In this document: positions 46,401 through 57,184 of the stretch, in pieces
Layout of the letters: the number at the start of each line of letters is the position of its first letter
Numbering within the stretch: the stretch's first letter is position 1
Assembly: GCA_013350335.1 (NCBI GenBank)
Contig: CM023541.1
Span: forward strand, 63,491,413-63,555,412
DNA: 64,000 bases
Source of the DNA: Chimonanthus salicifolius
Lineage: Eukaryota > Streptophyta > Magnoliopsida > Laurales > Calycanthaceae
Reading direction: 5' to 3'
Translations under genes and position numbers: made by a program
Notes under the pieces: model-generated
Seen by the model: only the letters and a program-made list of their open reading frames with translations
Databases searched by the model: none
What the model was told of the DNA's origin: nothing

Positions 46401-48207
46401 ATAAGACTATCATATCTGCTCATTTGGCTATTCTGGATCTTTGGGTTTATAAAGAGACTGACGTTAAGTGGTTTTGCATTGATGTGGTGGCTGATTTTCA
46501 AATACTCCTTTCCTTGCTCATTTGTCTGTTGTCCATTTCTCTTCAGTATCGGTTTGTTGTAAATATGCTTCCCATTCAATATAGTCTTACCATTACTCAG
46601 AAAAGAAAAAGGATGGATTCTTTGGTGTGATGGAGAGGTAAAAGGTGACAAAACATAAAAGATGAAATATATTAAATTGTATCAACATTTGCTGTTCCCA
46701 TGGGGTTGTTAGGAGAAGATCCAAACAAGGCGCGATTTTTGTCAAAGGCAATTTAAATGATGTCCTTGTCAGGTGGAATGAGAGAGATCAAGGGACGTTC
46801 TGTACATTCTAATTAATGATAATAGAACTATGCTTAGAAGTTGGAACTATTTGTTGAGAATAAATTACAAAATTCAAACAAGCACATACACAAGCAAGAA
46901 CACAGAGATTTACGTGATTCGATAAAACCTGCTTACGTCCACAGAGCGTGATGAATATGAAGAAAAAATGCCGGATGGGTTACAAGAATTACCCAACCCT
47001 TTCCCTTCTCTCTTCACAGTCTCTCCTTCGTCTCTGTTTTCTTTTCTCTTTTCTCACAACCAGAGAAATCTGCACTCTTAAAAAAAAAACTAAAGAGAAA
47101 GAGCCCTTATGTACTTGGGCATTACATGAAACACATTGGGCCTGGTGGGCGTTACAGAAACACAGCCCAGGCCCAAAGGATTTTATGCCAAACCCAACAC
47201 TATTCCCTTCTCAATCTCCCATGTCCATCGTCATCGTCACCATGAAAGTGACACTTTGTAACGACCCGTCCCACTAACATGATATTGTCCACTCTGACTT
47301 ATTTGCTGATATATAGTGCCTTGTATTGTTGCTTATCCACTGTCTAACATTCTAATAATTTCAAACCCCAAGGGGTTATCCCAATTGATTTGGGAGCTAG
47401 ATCTCTAGAGGTTGGGTTCAAACCATGAGAGCTCTAATGAAGGGCCACTTCCTATGGGAATATGTATAGAGTAAGGTCCCATCGATTTACCCGGTGTGTG
47501 CGAATAGAGGGGTTTTCACACACCCTAGAGGATTAGTCAGGTGCGACGCCTGGACACCTCCGGGCCTCAAAAAAAAAAAAAAAAACGTTCTAATAATTTC
47601 GTATGGTCCTTTGTTGAATCCTGATGTTTTTACTTACTGGATGTCACCATTGAAGCCCTGTCCCATTTATCTGGGTCTGTCTATTCATCTACTCTTGGGC
47701 TTTTGCAGGCGAACCCGTGCTGTTTTTGATGTGGCACTCAAAGTTCATTCGAGCATACAGCAAAGAGACATTGAAGTTGGCAAGAACCTTGGAAACTGGA
47801 TTCTAAGATGGCTTGATAGGATGAAGCCATCTGCCAATATTCGTGGTCAAACTTCTGGAAAGCTGCCAACAAGCAACAATGTAATCAAGCATGCGCTGAA
47901 GCCCCCCCAATCTGAAGGGCCTGCAAGATCCAACATTAAAATAGCAGACCGGGAATCTGGTACCCGACTCTTCTCACAGATGAATGTGCGTCCAATATCC
48001 TTCCCAACTTTATCCATGATGAGACCGTCGAATGCTGCCAACTTGAATTCTCAATATAGGCATATCTACTCGACAACCGTCATACCCAACTTGAGCTACA
48101 GAAGTGGAAGGTATGAAAGTGTTATCATGCCCAACTTGAGCTACAGAAGTGGAAGGTATGAAGGTGTTTTTCGGAAGGATATGATGCAATGGATGCTGCA
48201 GAACTAG
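40442..48207 (+). CDS. Plant protein of unknown function (2 exons, 209 aa)
   Basis: Exon 1 is 40442-40572 and exon 2 is 47709-48207. The intron is 7136 bp, donor CAGAG/GTACTC and acceptor TTTGCAG/GCGAAC, and the phases join as an arginine codon. The N-terminal 90 residues are well organised: a hydrophobic start (WEITVVTAYFLGL), a basic stretch (KRTYKLALRLQRRIVGPKHPK), then a helix-like RAVFDVALKVHSSIQQRDIEVGK and NLGNWILRWLDRMKPSANIR. I recognise this N-terminal block as conserved across plants in unannotated proteins; no function is known to me. The C-terminal half is low in structure and ends with a 15-residue tandem duplication (168-182 and 183-197, PNLSYRSGRYE core). The first segment could be a membrane anchor or a mitochondrial-type amphipathic helix, but the sequence does not settle this. 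Confidence 0.85.
41899..42060 (-). mobile_element. tRNA-derived SINE in the 40.4-kb gene intron
   Basis: The minus strand starts with GTGTAGCTCAACTGGTTGCC (box A), then GGTTTGAGCCC (box B), continues CCATGGCCTAACCTTAGTGTG, and ends in an A-tail next to a G run (plus-strand C7T11). This is the best-preserved copy of the family also seen at 34570 and 61884. A target-site duplication is not clear. Confidence 0.85.
42998..43105 (-). mobile_element. LINE 3'-tail fragment
   Basis: The plus strand shows a T14 run followed by GAAGGATTGCAATTTTATCAATTGGAGG, like the L1-type 3' end at 19905. It is short and its outer boundary is not fixed by a clear duplication. Confidence 0.45.
43460..43485. repeat. 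(TC)13 microsatellite
   Basis: A perfect dinucleotide run inside the intron of the 40.4-kb gene. Confidence 0.9.
44020..45230 (-). mobile_element. RTE-type LINE fragment, interrupted
   Basis: The minus strand encodes reverse transcriptase pieces: LSSYIFALVMNQLTSRNLDE, VPRCMVFADDIELINE (the FADD catalytic motif) near 45080, and EYMECKFS near 44955. The 3' end near 44010-44060 has GAT-rich units and a GGATGGGATTATGG stretch resembling RTE-clade tails. A MITE-like insertion with a C25 tract lies at 44159-44424. Frames are broken. The 5' end is lost. Confidence 0.65.
44159..44424. mobile_element. MITE-like insertion with a C25 tract
   Basis: The left end GGTTGCGTTTGAATGAGG and right end CTTCATCCAAACGCAAT are inverted copies of each other over about 15 nt. 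The interior includes CAAAAGGGTTTTC and a pure C25 run at 44360-44384. No coding capacity is seen. A target-site duplication could not be fixed. Confidence 0.55.
45960..46640 (+). mobile_element. Probable LINE reverse-transcriptase remnant
   Basis: Near 45965-46020 the plus strand reads like the GK.RKIHLMKWGKVC segment of plant LINE ORF2, followed by broken frames. The downstream open frame at 46349-46630 has no clear domain. Boundaries are uncertain. Confidence 0.4.
46852..47214 (+). mobile_element. Copia-like LTR remnant
   Basis: It starts TGTTGAGAATAAATTAC and near the right end has TTCCCTTCTCAA, an inverted match to the start. The interior has GAGATTTACGTGATTCGATAA and TACGTCCACAG, a run common in plant copia-type LTRs. 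The terminal CA is not intact and no 5-bp duplication is visible, so this is a degraded LTR. Confidence 0.5.
47363..47587 (+). mobile_element. Au-like SINE just before exon 2 of the 40.4-kb gene
   Basis: A 225-bp element with a strong box B (GGGTTCAAACC) and a 3' part GGTGCGACGCCTGGACACC followed by an A17 tail. It is flanked by a perfect 13-bp target-site duplication TTCTAATAATTTC at 47350-47362 and 47588-47600. It ends 121 nt before the splice acceptor at 47708. Confidence 0.9.
48079..48168 (+). repeat. In-frame 45-bp tandem duplication in coding exon
   Basis: Two units (48079-48123 and 48124-48168) share the run CCCAACTTGAGCTACAGAAG and continue identically to GGTATGAA. They keep the frame and give two 15-residue copies near the C-terminus. 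High identity at the DNA level points to a recent event. Confidence 0.95.
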
Positions 48208-50075
48208 AGTCATATTGGTTAGTGGCACTGTTAGAATATTGTTGGAAGTTTTACTATTAACACTGAGGATTATTGGATCTAAGTGATTTTAGCATCAAAT
48301 TAGAAGGAGATATTTGGCTTTGAAAACAACAGAGATCAACGTGGAATGAAGAGAAACAACGAAGACCAAGTAATTCAGCAAGATAATGGGTATTTTATCT
48401 TAATTATGTCAAAGAAGACCTGTTTAGAAACAGGGCCATTCCGCCAGGCCCAGCCAGTGGATATAGAATATTTTGAGTTGAATTCAGTTCTAGAAAAGAG
48501 AAGAGTCTTTTTTATTGCATTTGTGCAAGTAAATTTTTTTGAATTCGAGTTATGGGTTTATGCAGTTTTTTTAATTTAATTTCTGCAAACTCATTCACGC
48601 TTCTGCTGTAAATTCCTTCAGATTTGATAAAATTTACATTAGTTTTGTCTGAGTTAATTTTCTGCAAAGAATACAATGAAAATTCGGGTAATTTTCTTTA
48701 CTGAAGAATTATAATATAATTTTTTTGTGGCTATTTGTAATCAAATTTCACCATTTTTTTAAGATTTGAATTCATTAATTCAGTTTACAATTAAATTAAA
48801 AGACTTCGCAGAAAATTGATTCTGGTTTCCAATAATATATAATTTCATTGGTGATATTGCCGGGGGATGATTTTTCGGTGAGATTCGAGTTTTTTTCACA
48901 GAGAAACATAGGGTAGGTGTATTTTTTTCAACTGAATTTTTGTTTGTGTAGATTCAAGGAACTTTTTAATTTTTCATAACAATTATGCAATTTGGGTTCT
49001 CTCAAGTGCAATGTAACTTGAGTCCGATTTTAAATCTTAGTTTGTTAATATTTTACATTGGAGGTTTAGACTTAGATAGGCGTTAAAATTGATACTAGCC
49101 TTCGTCACAAACGGTATAAAAAATTATAAATTTACTCCTTGAATTTTTTTTTTAAATTGATTTCTTTTACTTACCACTAAAAATTTTCCTCTATGGAGAA
49201 TTGGCAAAGGAAATCTTTATTAAATTTAAATACTGCTCGATCTCTCTCACTCTAATTCTTTTTAAATAAAATGAAGTTAGTGAGAAGCATTTAGTTGTGT
49301 TTAGTATTTTAATCACACCCAGCTTTGCAAAGTTCCATTGTCTTTGAGTTTTTTTAACAAAGAAGAACGGCTTCTAATGATAAAAGACGAATATAAATGG
49401 TCTCATCGCATTGAACTTTTACACATTTGAATTGTTAATTAATTTTTAAATGCAAGACTATTTATATGAAAATATTGAATCTACTGCTGGATGAATGAAG
49501 TGGAGGGATGGAATAAATTTTAAAGATTTTCTAATAAGTATTTGTTATTTGATTCATTTAATATTATATTTATATTTACAAATTAATGAATAATTTAGAG
49601 TTTTACTAGGTAGATACCGACATATCTTAAATTAGACTATTTATACTTTTCTTTACGACTGTGTAAGATCGTGCCTCTTTAATAAATGAACGGTGCAACT
49701 AAAGCAAAACTTAGTGCATGGGTCTTAAGTGGAGACTATCAAATTTAAACTGCTCTAAATGTTATCTTCTTCTTTAAATTTAGTGAAATTTTGGTTGATG
49801 CTTATTTAATATATTTTTTCCATTAAATTAAATATTATAGATTTTTTTTTTCAATCGCTTTATTTTAATCTTAACAACAAAGGACCAAGATGATTTGATT
49901 AATCCATATTGGAAATTTGGTAGACTCTGATGGAATAAATGGTTTGATAATAATCATAATCTATTAAATCACCTTAATAATTTTCTGAATTATAGAGTGG
50001 ATCCCGCTGTTTTAGCCGCCCAGAAATTAAAATTAAAAACTAATTATCCTGAACTAGAGGATTAGCTTCTTTAGA
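48208..50075. other. Intergenic region between the 40.4-kb gene and SEN54
   Basis: The first part is 3' untranslated sequence; a short open frame at 48346-48579 shows no domain. From 48700 to 50000 the DNA is AT-rich without recognised features. It becomes GC-richer at about 50005, where the next gene's leader probably starts. Confidence 0.5.
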
Positions 50076-50318
50076 GTGGAGCTCTCTCCTTTTCGGTCGA
50101 TACGCGTGGCCAAATCTCGCTCGCTTGCTCTTCTCTGTTTTTGTAGGCATCGCTTTCGCCCGAATGCGCCCAAACTCCAAAGGAATCCGGTTCGTCAAGA
50201 TTCGTCTTCTCCTCTCCTCAGCTGCAGCTGCTTCTCTCTCTCTGCATCCTCGAGACTAGGCAGATCGAAATCCTCTTTCTCCGTCTCACTGTCGTCGACC
50301 ATCAACGAGCTGCAAATG
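50070..50318 (+). promoter_or_regulatory. Probable 5' noncoding first exon of SEN54, with upstream ORF
   Basis: A C/T-rich leader-like stretch ends at a good donor (CTGCAAAT/GTGAGTG at 50318/50319). Joining it to the acceptor at 52226 (GGCTGCAG) leads into a stop in the long frame before the SEN54 ATG, so it cannot add coding sequence. It contains an upstream ORF of 31 codons (ATG 50164, stop 50257-50259). That the exon belongs to SEN54 is inferred from position and splice signals. Confidence 0.5.
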
Positions 50319-52271
50319 TGAGTGCTCTCCATTTGACATCATCTTTCTCTTTCTGTCTCTTTATGATCTCTTTCTTCCTCTAATTTCGAACTCAATGAAA
50401 GATCAGAGATGGGAAAACTCAGTGACGATCGGTTAAATTGACAATTTAGATGTGGGATTCTAACAGCACTTATGTTCATGAAATGTCCAAATCTAAAGCA
50501 CCTTCACTTCTTTCTTAAATTATTTATATCTATGAATGGTACACAGTAGAGAAAGCCATGGAATAGATTTTGAGAGGCCGACTTGGGTTCATCATCTTCT
50601 CTTTTCCCATTATCGTTGTGCTTGCTATCTCCTTTCTTCTTCCCACCCAGTAACATCAAGTTAGTCATTTGAAAAAAGAACAAGTAATTCAAGTTAGAGT
50701 TTTCATTTTCTCTCTTACAATCTTGATCTCGATCTCACTTTTAGACAGACTATGGTAGTAGATTTGAGTAGTTTGGGCATTAATATTAACTTGTTGGAGA
50801 TTTGCAGAATTTTTAGGTATTAGACCACTCAACAAGTATGTCCTTCATTTGTTTGTGGAATTGTCAAATTGATGCCTGATTCATACTTGCCGTTTAATCT
50901 TAGTTGAAGTGCTCCCAATGTCTCCGCATTATGCTCCAGTTGTTGAGGACTGTTAAGAGGGCTGCTTTTACAAGGTGAAGTACCTTTGGCTATAGACTCT
51001 GCTTTTGGTTTGGAAAAGCATAGTTTTCAGACTGGGCTGAATTCCTAGTTGACTCACTGAGTCAACCCGACCTGGTCATAAACATGTTCACCGTGTAGGA
51101 TCAAATTGGGTGGACTAGGTTTTGAACTGACTAAACCAAGTTCTTGGTCAACTTGGCAAATTGACCCAAATCCATTGTATACTGGTCGTTGGGTAGGGCC
51201 AACCTGGGTGGAATTGAGTTTTTAGTCTAACTAAGCCGAGCTATTAGTTGGCTTGTTCAGCTAAGTTAGCTAAGTCAAACCATGGTTGAATTGAAAATAA
51301 TGAATTTATTAGAACTTGAGACTTACATAGTGGGATGATTATGAAGTTGTGTATGATAGATGACATAATTATACTTATTTTCGTAATCTTGTTAGAGGCT
51401 TGATAATTGTTTTGAAACAATGCCTCTGCGTTGAGGCTTTATTAATCATATATTTTAATATTTTATACTTTGTGAGATAAATATTTAGATTTGATTAAAT
51501 AAAAAATGAACCGGGTCAATGACCAAACCTGGTAACTGGCCTATGATTTCAACAGTAAGCTTCTTCATGACCATTTGCATGGATGGATCTACCTCACAAA
51601 CTTTATGGAACACATTTATCATCTTGTTGCACTGTTTCTACCCAACACACTTCTGAAAAATCCCTCATGTGTTTAACTCTAAATGATTTCATGAGAAGAT
51701 ATGCAACCAATGAAGTCCTGGTTAGGTCACGATCTCATTTTTTAAGCAAAAAAGAACTATACCTGTTGGTTATAGTCAGGAATGAGACACATAACACCTG
51801 AAATATATAGATCTTCTATTACTTATTCCAAGTTGGATGAGGCACATGGCACCTGTAATATTTGATCATCTTTACTCTTTACAAGTTATCATATGGTATC
51901 ATATGTTGTTCACAACTAATCTGGCGCTGTTCATATTATATGTTTATCCATTACTACAGTCATGATGACCGTCTTGTACTTTATAAGCACATCGATAGTT
52001 GACTCATGTACTTCTATCTTTTCATCCTTATATCTCTTCCTTTATACCTTGAACCATGTCTAATCATTTGCTACTAAGAAGGTTCTTTAATTGTAGAATC
52101 CCAATACACAACAGAATAACTAGAGGAAGTGACCTTCACAATTTCCTTTTGATGGTGTGTCTGCAATCTTTAGCCGCTAAAATGGAGAGTGTTGCACAAT
52201 ACAGGATTTCTCACTCGTGGCTGCAGGAATGATGGATCAGTGTCATCCATCCAGTTCTAGTGCTATCTTCC

Positions 52272-55200
52272 ATGGAAGAGATTGAGGAAGATTGGTCTTG
52301 TTATTCTGATGGATCAGTGTCTGATGATCCTGAAGCAATTGACTTAAATGACTGGAATGACGAGGAAGAGAGCAAAGATAATCCCTTTGAGCCTTCTCCT
52401 TCTGCCCGCAAGTTGCAATTCAGGTACAATTTTAACCGAAGAAACCCTGTTTTAGCATGCTTTCTGTGTGTTTGGATTTAACCAAAATTGCAAGCCCTAC
52501 AATTATTTTGGCAGTAAGTAGGACTGCATGCTTTCTGTCTTGGGGACATGGAGTGGGGATCTAAATTAATTGGAATAATTCTTCCTTGATTTTCTGCTCT
52601 TTTTTATTATTAGTGCAGAAAATCAAAATACACCGTCTGTGATTTTGGGTGCATATATAATCAGCCAGAAAAGCTTTTAGTTGCATCTTGACCAATCTAT
52701 TGAGATAACCTGATGGCTATTGAATGTTGTTTCTTTCTCCTCCCTCCAGGAAGCATGCGTCAAAGGCTCGTTGGAATGAGGATATGGGTATGGCAGAGGT
52801 TATTGAAAAGAAGGGAAGCTTATGGACAACTACTGGGATCATTCGAGGTGGCAAGCTATATTGCTTTCTTGAGGAGATCTTGTATGTGACAATATCCCCT
52901 TCACTTGTCTTGTATATTATGAGTGTTCTAGACTTCAATGAATAGATCTATTGATGATTGTAAGCTGTGTTCTAATGGTATTTTCCTTTGTAGAGTTTTG
53001 TGTGTTTGGCTTCTAAATCTCCAGAGACTATAATTTTCAATCTCCAGGATTAGAAATCTCAATATAAGTGTTTTACAAGCAATACATTAGGAGTTAATAT
53101 GTTAGAAAATAGGAGATTCTGAGCTAAGGAGGGAACCCACTCTGTTTAAGTGGATCACTGTCTCCTCAGTTTGTATATTCAGTTAAGAATCCCCTCTAAT
53201 CTTCATTGACCTTTTTTAGCTCTAGCAACGATGAATCTCTGCATCTGATGATGACCAAACAACAAGATTTGAGTAGATTTTCTCCTAATCTCGTATATTT
53301 TGAATCTTGAAGATCAAAATCCACCAATTTTGCCACAATACCATAGTATATACAAGAGAATCAGGATATCTTGAACTTCAAGGGTGTGCTTAATTCTAAA
53401 ATCATTTAGCCTTGACTGGAGAGTCAAAAATCTTTTTGTGGCAACAGCTAAGGTAATTTGATTTTCCAAATTGGAACACTTATCTTCCATGATCCATTGC
53501 CTCTCGTGCAAGATGAGGTCCTCAGGGTCGTGGAATATAACTCTCTATACTTTGTTATCATTCAAGAATATTTATGAATAGTTTGAGGTAATTATGTCAT
53601 GGTTAGTTCTGTTAGTTTTAGATAATTTGAACATATTCTGTTGCTAGAAATTATCTAGTTTTTTTTTTTGTTCCCTCCTTTTTTGAGATTGTAATTCTCT
53701 CATCTGATTACTAGTTGCTATTAAATCCACTAGTCAATGTGAAATGGCTGTTTTTTCAGTCATATTACTGTATATTTTTATTATCATGTTTGTACATTCA
53801 CAGGTTTTTGGCTTCCCTTGACCAAATGCTAATACACTTGTTAAATGTTAAAAAATTATATATAGGTTTTTGGCTGAAAGAGGGGCATTAGTTCTGTTGG
53901 ATGTCAATGACACAGTCCTTTCATTGACAGAAGTATATGAAAAAGTTGCGGGAGGGAAATATGGATGTTCTTGGGAATCTTTTCAAGCTTACAGATACTT
54001 AAAGATTCATGGTTATATCGTCATTCGCCATGGTCTGCCATGGACTTCGAAGGGCAACAAGAGCTGCTGCAATTCTGTATCACCGCAAGGGACGCTACAG
54101 ACGGATGGTACAAACAATGAAGCAGAGGAAATTGTTTCTATTATTTCCCTTCTCAATGAAATAGGGATCAGAGAAATCAAGCCCGATTTTGACGTGTATA
54201 TGCCTAATGGCAAGTTTAGAAAGACTAATCCGGGCAATCCTAGTTTCAAACTCGCAATGTTAAGGTACTCTCTCTCCCTCTCCCCAAAGAATCAATGTTA
54301 TTAAATAATCAGCACATGAACCCCTACGCACCAACCCACCCATTCATGCACATTACTTGTTGTCGGAATTATAAAGGTTGTAGACTCAAATTCTATGGTG
54401 TCAGTAGGCACTGGCACATGAAAGACAAATCCAGTTTTGAATTTCAACTGCAATAGACAGTGATAAATGACTTTGACAATGATGGGAAAGCTGAAGATGT
54501 ATATACACATGTATGCAAGGGCTGTTTGCTTGGGAGATAAGTCATGTGCGGACAAAATGGATGCTTGACAATATACGAGGGTGGATGGGTTTGAAAAGTC
54601 AGAGGCACACCAAAATCAGCTTGATTTGATCACTTAGGTACAATATCGATGACCCTAGAGATACCTGGTGAAAATCAACACAGATATTGACATAGATTTT
54701 CAATTCAATTGCAAGTGTATCTTAGAATCAGATGAAATTGGGCACGGATCCAATGCATAGCTAGGGAAAAATGAACCTCATCGGGGGTTTGTTGGGGGGT
54801 GGAGGAGGGGGGTTGTTTGGCATCATTATTGGAGATAGTCACTCAAAAAACTTTCGTATGTAGATATGTCCAGTTATGTGCAACTGCACCCATTAATGCG
54901 GCCGATCTTTGCCTTGCTCCCACCCCCTTCAGAACTTCCTATCCTCAATAGAACGGTGGGAACCCGGCGAGGAGAGAGGTCTTCTAGAGTGGGTTGGGAC
55001 CCTCGAATTGCAAACCCAAAGGGTAGGTTGTGTGTATGGAGGACAAAAAAAATTAGTGAGGCAAGGAAATGGAGTGGGAGAACTTATAAAGGGAAAAAGG
55101 AAATCTATTGGAGATTGGTGAGAGAATCTGATTTTGGGTGGATCTAGTTGAAAGAGTAAGGTGATTCTAGCATTAACATTTGGAAGGAGCTCCATGGATT

Positions 55201-55726
55201 GTGAGATGGCCCAGTTGAAATCTCTACTTGATTTGGCCTTGATGCAATCACATCTCTATATAGGGAGAATTATGAGTTTGGGTGGATGATCCTAATGGCA
55301 CCTTTTTTATTCAAATGTGGTATATATTTCCTATTTGAATCTATTAGGAAAATGCGATAAAGTCAAAATGAATATTTAGTCAATTGATTTCTTGAGTTCA
55401 TGAACAACACATACTAGGTGGCAGGAGCTTTAGTATAGTAGGATCGAGTTTCCTTGTTAACCATGCATTGACCCTGAAAAATATCCATACTTTTCTGTCT
55501 CTTGAGTGCAAGTGCAATGAATGCATCCATTTTTCCTTTTATCATCAGCCATTTGGTCACGTTTGATGTCTCATCTGTTTTCATATGCAGTGATGTACCG
55601 TCAAAAGCAGTGATAGAGGATCTTGAGACAGCATGCAATGGCATTCCCCTGAAATTTTGTAATGTAGATCATGGATTTGTCAGTATCTTTTCATCTCAGA
55701 AAGTGGAGCTACCAGTTCTACCTTAA
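52272..55726 (+). CDS. SEN54: tRNA-splicing endonuclease subunit Sen54 (4 coding exons, 272 aa)
   Basis: Coding exons: 52272-52423, 52750-52881, 53866-54264, 55591-55726; total 819 nt, every junction in phase 2, all GT-AG. The ATG at 52272 is chosen because an in-frame stop (52230) lies just upstream. Residues 1-45 are acidic and probably disordered. Residues 51-110 match the Sen54 N-terminal domain: [55 protein letters not shown] / [21 protein letters not shown] block follows, then a C-terminal segment with [13 protein letters not shown] and a final KVELPVLP. Sen54 is a structural, non-catalytic subunit that pairs with Sen2/Sen34 in the complex that cuts introns from pre-tRNA. Length fits plant Sen54, which is shorter than animal TSEN54. 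The acceptor of exon 3 (TATATAG at 53865) has a stronger-looking decoy 62 nt upstream. Confidence 0.92.
53000..53268. mobile_element. Possible hAT-like MITE in SEN54 intron
   Basis: The stretch opens with GTGTGTTTGGCTTCT and closes with GACCAAACAACA, giving short inverted ends (TGTTTGG). An internal block (53088-53136) recurs at 17987-18035 in the HSFA1 intron. Target-site duplication not established. Confidence 0.45.
54265..55590 (+). other. Last intron of SEN54
   Basis: A 1326-bp intron with a G-rich stretch near 54780-54815 and no recognised repeat or gene. Open frames on both strands near 54866-55195 show no domain. Confidence 0.5.
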
Positions 55727-56695
55727 TAATACCCAACTTCACCAGATTGCTACAGGATGCAGATAGAGGAATCATGGCGGAGCTAAACCCAATTTAACAT
55801 TGAAGAAAGCACTCCTTTTTTATTCATAGCGCAGAGAATCCTTGTATTGGAAGTAGGTTTGAAGGACTCACCATCTTAATTGGAAATTTAGCTATTGTGT
55901 ATCTTAAATAAGAGATAAGAAGCAAAAGGTTGCATCAAAATCAGAGAAACATGGCTCTTACTCACTTCGCTTGTTCAAGTCCAAAATACAGGTGGGAGAG
56001 AAATGTAGAGAACTGCAAGGAGTAGAATTATATTCTGGACAGGATCATAGATTTGCAATTTAATGGTTTCAAATATAATGAAAAGCTTCAAGATTCTAAT
56101 AATTCTAACCATTCCAAAGAACCACGGTAGTGGTAGAAATGCAACCACTAATAGGTTACGTGGTGAGTGACTGATTGGGAAGTGAAATTTTCCATGAAAA
56201 TGTTTCAGTAATGCAAGGCTGCAATCTGCTTGATTTAATCCCTTATATATATTTAATTTTAGTCTCTACTTTTTTATTTAACTCATCTTTTGGTTATTTG
56301 CTCTAATCTACTCATAACTTATTTTCAAAACTGCAATTTATTTTTGATTCGACCAACCAATATAGGTTGGGTTATATTGCAGTATGGGACCACCCACATC
56401 ATTGGGTAGATAAATGAGAGTTTAAATCATGTTGATATGTTTAATGTAAAAGACATTCATCAAAAGAAAGTCATGATCACTGAAAAATAATTACTCTAAA
56501 CAGTTGATTCACAAAAAATCATCAATTAGAGACATAAGAAATGAGGCATATATAAATTGAGAGGGTTAGGTTCTCAAACAACATTCATGTGATTGTTCAA
56601 ATACAAAAACAGAGATGCAAAGGTGAAAAAGAAGAAAACAAAAAGCTGAGTAGAGAACGCACAAGACCAAAAGAAGAACTATAAAAAGCCCATTC
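55727..56695. other. Convergent intergenic region between SEN54 and the CML gene
   Basis: It holds the 3' untranslated regions of two genes that point at each other. No repeat with clear ends and no further gene is seen. Confidence 0.55.
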
Positions 56696-57184
56696 TCAGG
56701 TCCAAGAATTGTCAAAAGCGGCCGAGGTGATTGCCTGAGAGAACTCTGCAAAGCTGATCTGACCGTCGCCATCGGTGTCGGCCTCTTTGATCATCCCTGT
56801 TAACTCCGCTGCTGTCAAGGCATGCCCCAGCTTGGCCATGGAATGTGCCAGCTCTGCTGCTGTGATGTATCCATTCCCATCTCGATCGAACAGTTTGAAA
56901 AGTTGCACGAGCTGTTCTTCAGTGTAGGGGGATTTTGCCTGGAGGAGTTCCGGTGCAACAAGGGCAACGAATTCAGAGAATTCGACAAGGCCGTTATTGT
57001 TTGTGTCGGCCTTCTGGATCAGAGCATCAAGCTGCTCTGAGCTTGGCTTTAGGCCGAGTGAGCGGAGGAGCGATCCAAGCTCGAGCTGAGTGAGGCTGCC
57101 GTCGTTGTTCTTGTCGAATGTCCGGAATATGTCATGCAGCTCGGCAATGTGCTCATCATTCAGCTTCTCTGCTTCCTGGCTCAT
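56696..57184 (-). CDS. CML16: Calmodulin-like calcium sensor, four EF hands (162 aa)
   Basis: A single intronless frame starts with ATG at 57184 and ends at 56696. Four canonical EF-hand loops lie at residues 24-35 (DKNNDGSLTQLE), 60-71 (DTNNNGLVEFSE), 100-111 (DRDGNGYITAAE) and 136-147 (DTDGDGQISFAE). Each has Asp at position 1, Gly at 6 and Glu at 12, so all should bind calcium. The linker KSPYTEEQLVQLFKLF and the end AITSAAFDNSW are typical of the CML15/16/18 subgroup; the exact orthologue is less sure than the subgroup. No signal peptide or clear lipidation site is present, so a cytosolic or nuclear sensor is expected. It is the downstream neighbour of SEN54 in convergent orientation; no functional link is implied. 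Confidence 0.93.
   Translation of the reverse strand: MSQEAEKLNDEHIAELHDIFRTFDKNNDGSLTQLELGSLLRSLGLKPSSEQLDALIQKADTNNNGLVEFSEFVALVAPELLQAKSPYTEEQLVQLFKLFDRDGNGYITAAELAHSMAKLGHALTAAELTGMIKEADTDGDGQISFAEFSQAITSAAFDNSWT

Noticed and set aside
47494..47708. Longer upstream part of the 237-codon frame ending at 48207
   Set aside because: This part is SINE and intron sequence. The real exon starts after TTTGCAG at 47708.
50076..50321. 81-codon frame as a separate protein or N-terminus of SEN54
   Set aside because: It starts at GTG, not ATG. When spliced to the next exon it hits a stop before the SEN54 ATG. It is better read as leader sequence.
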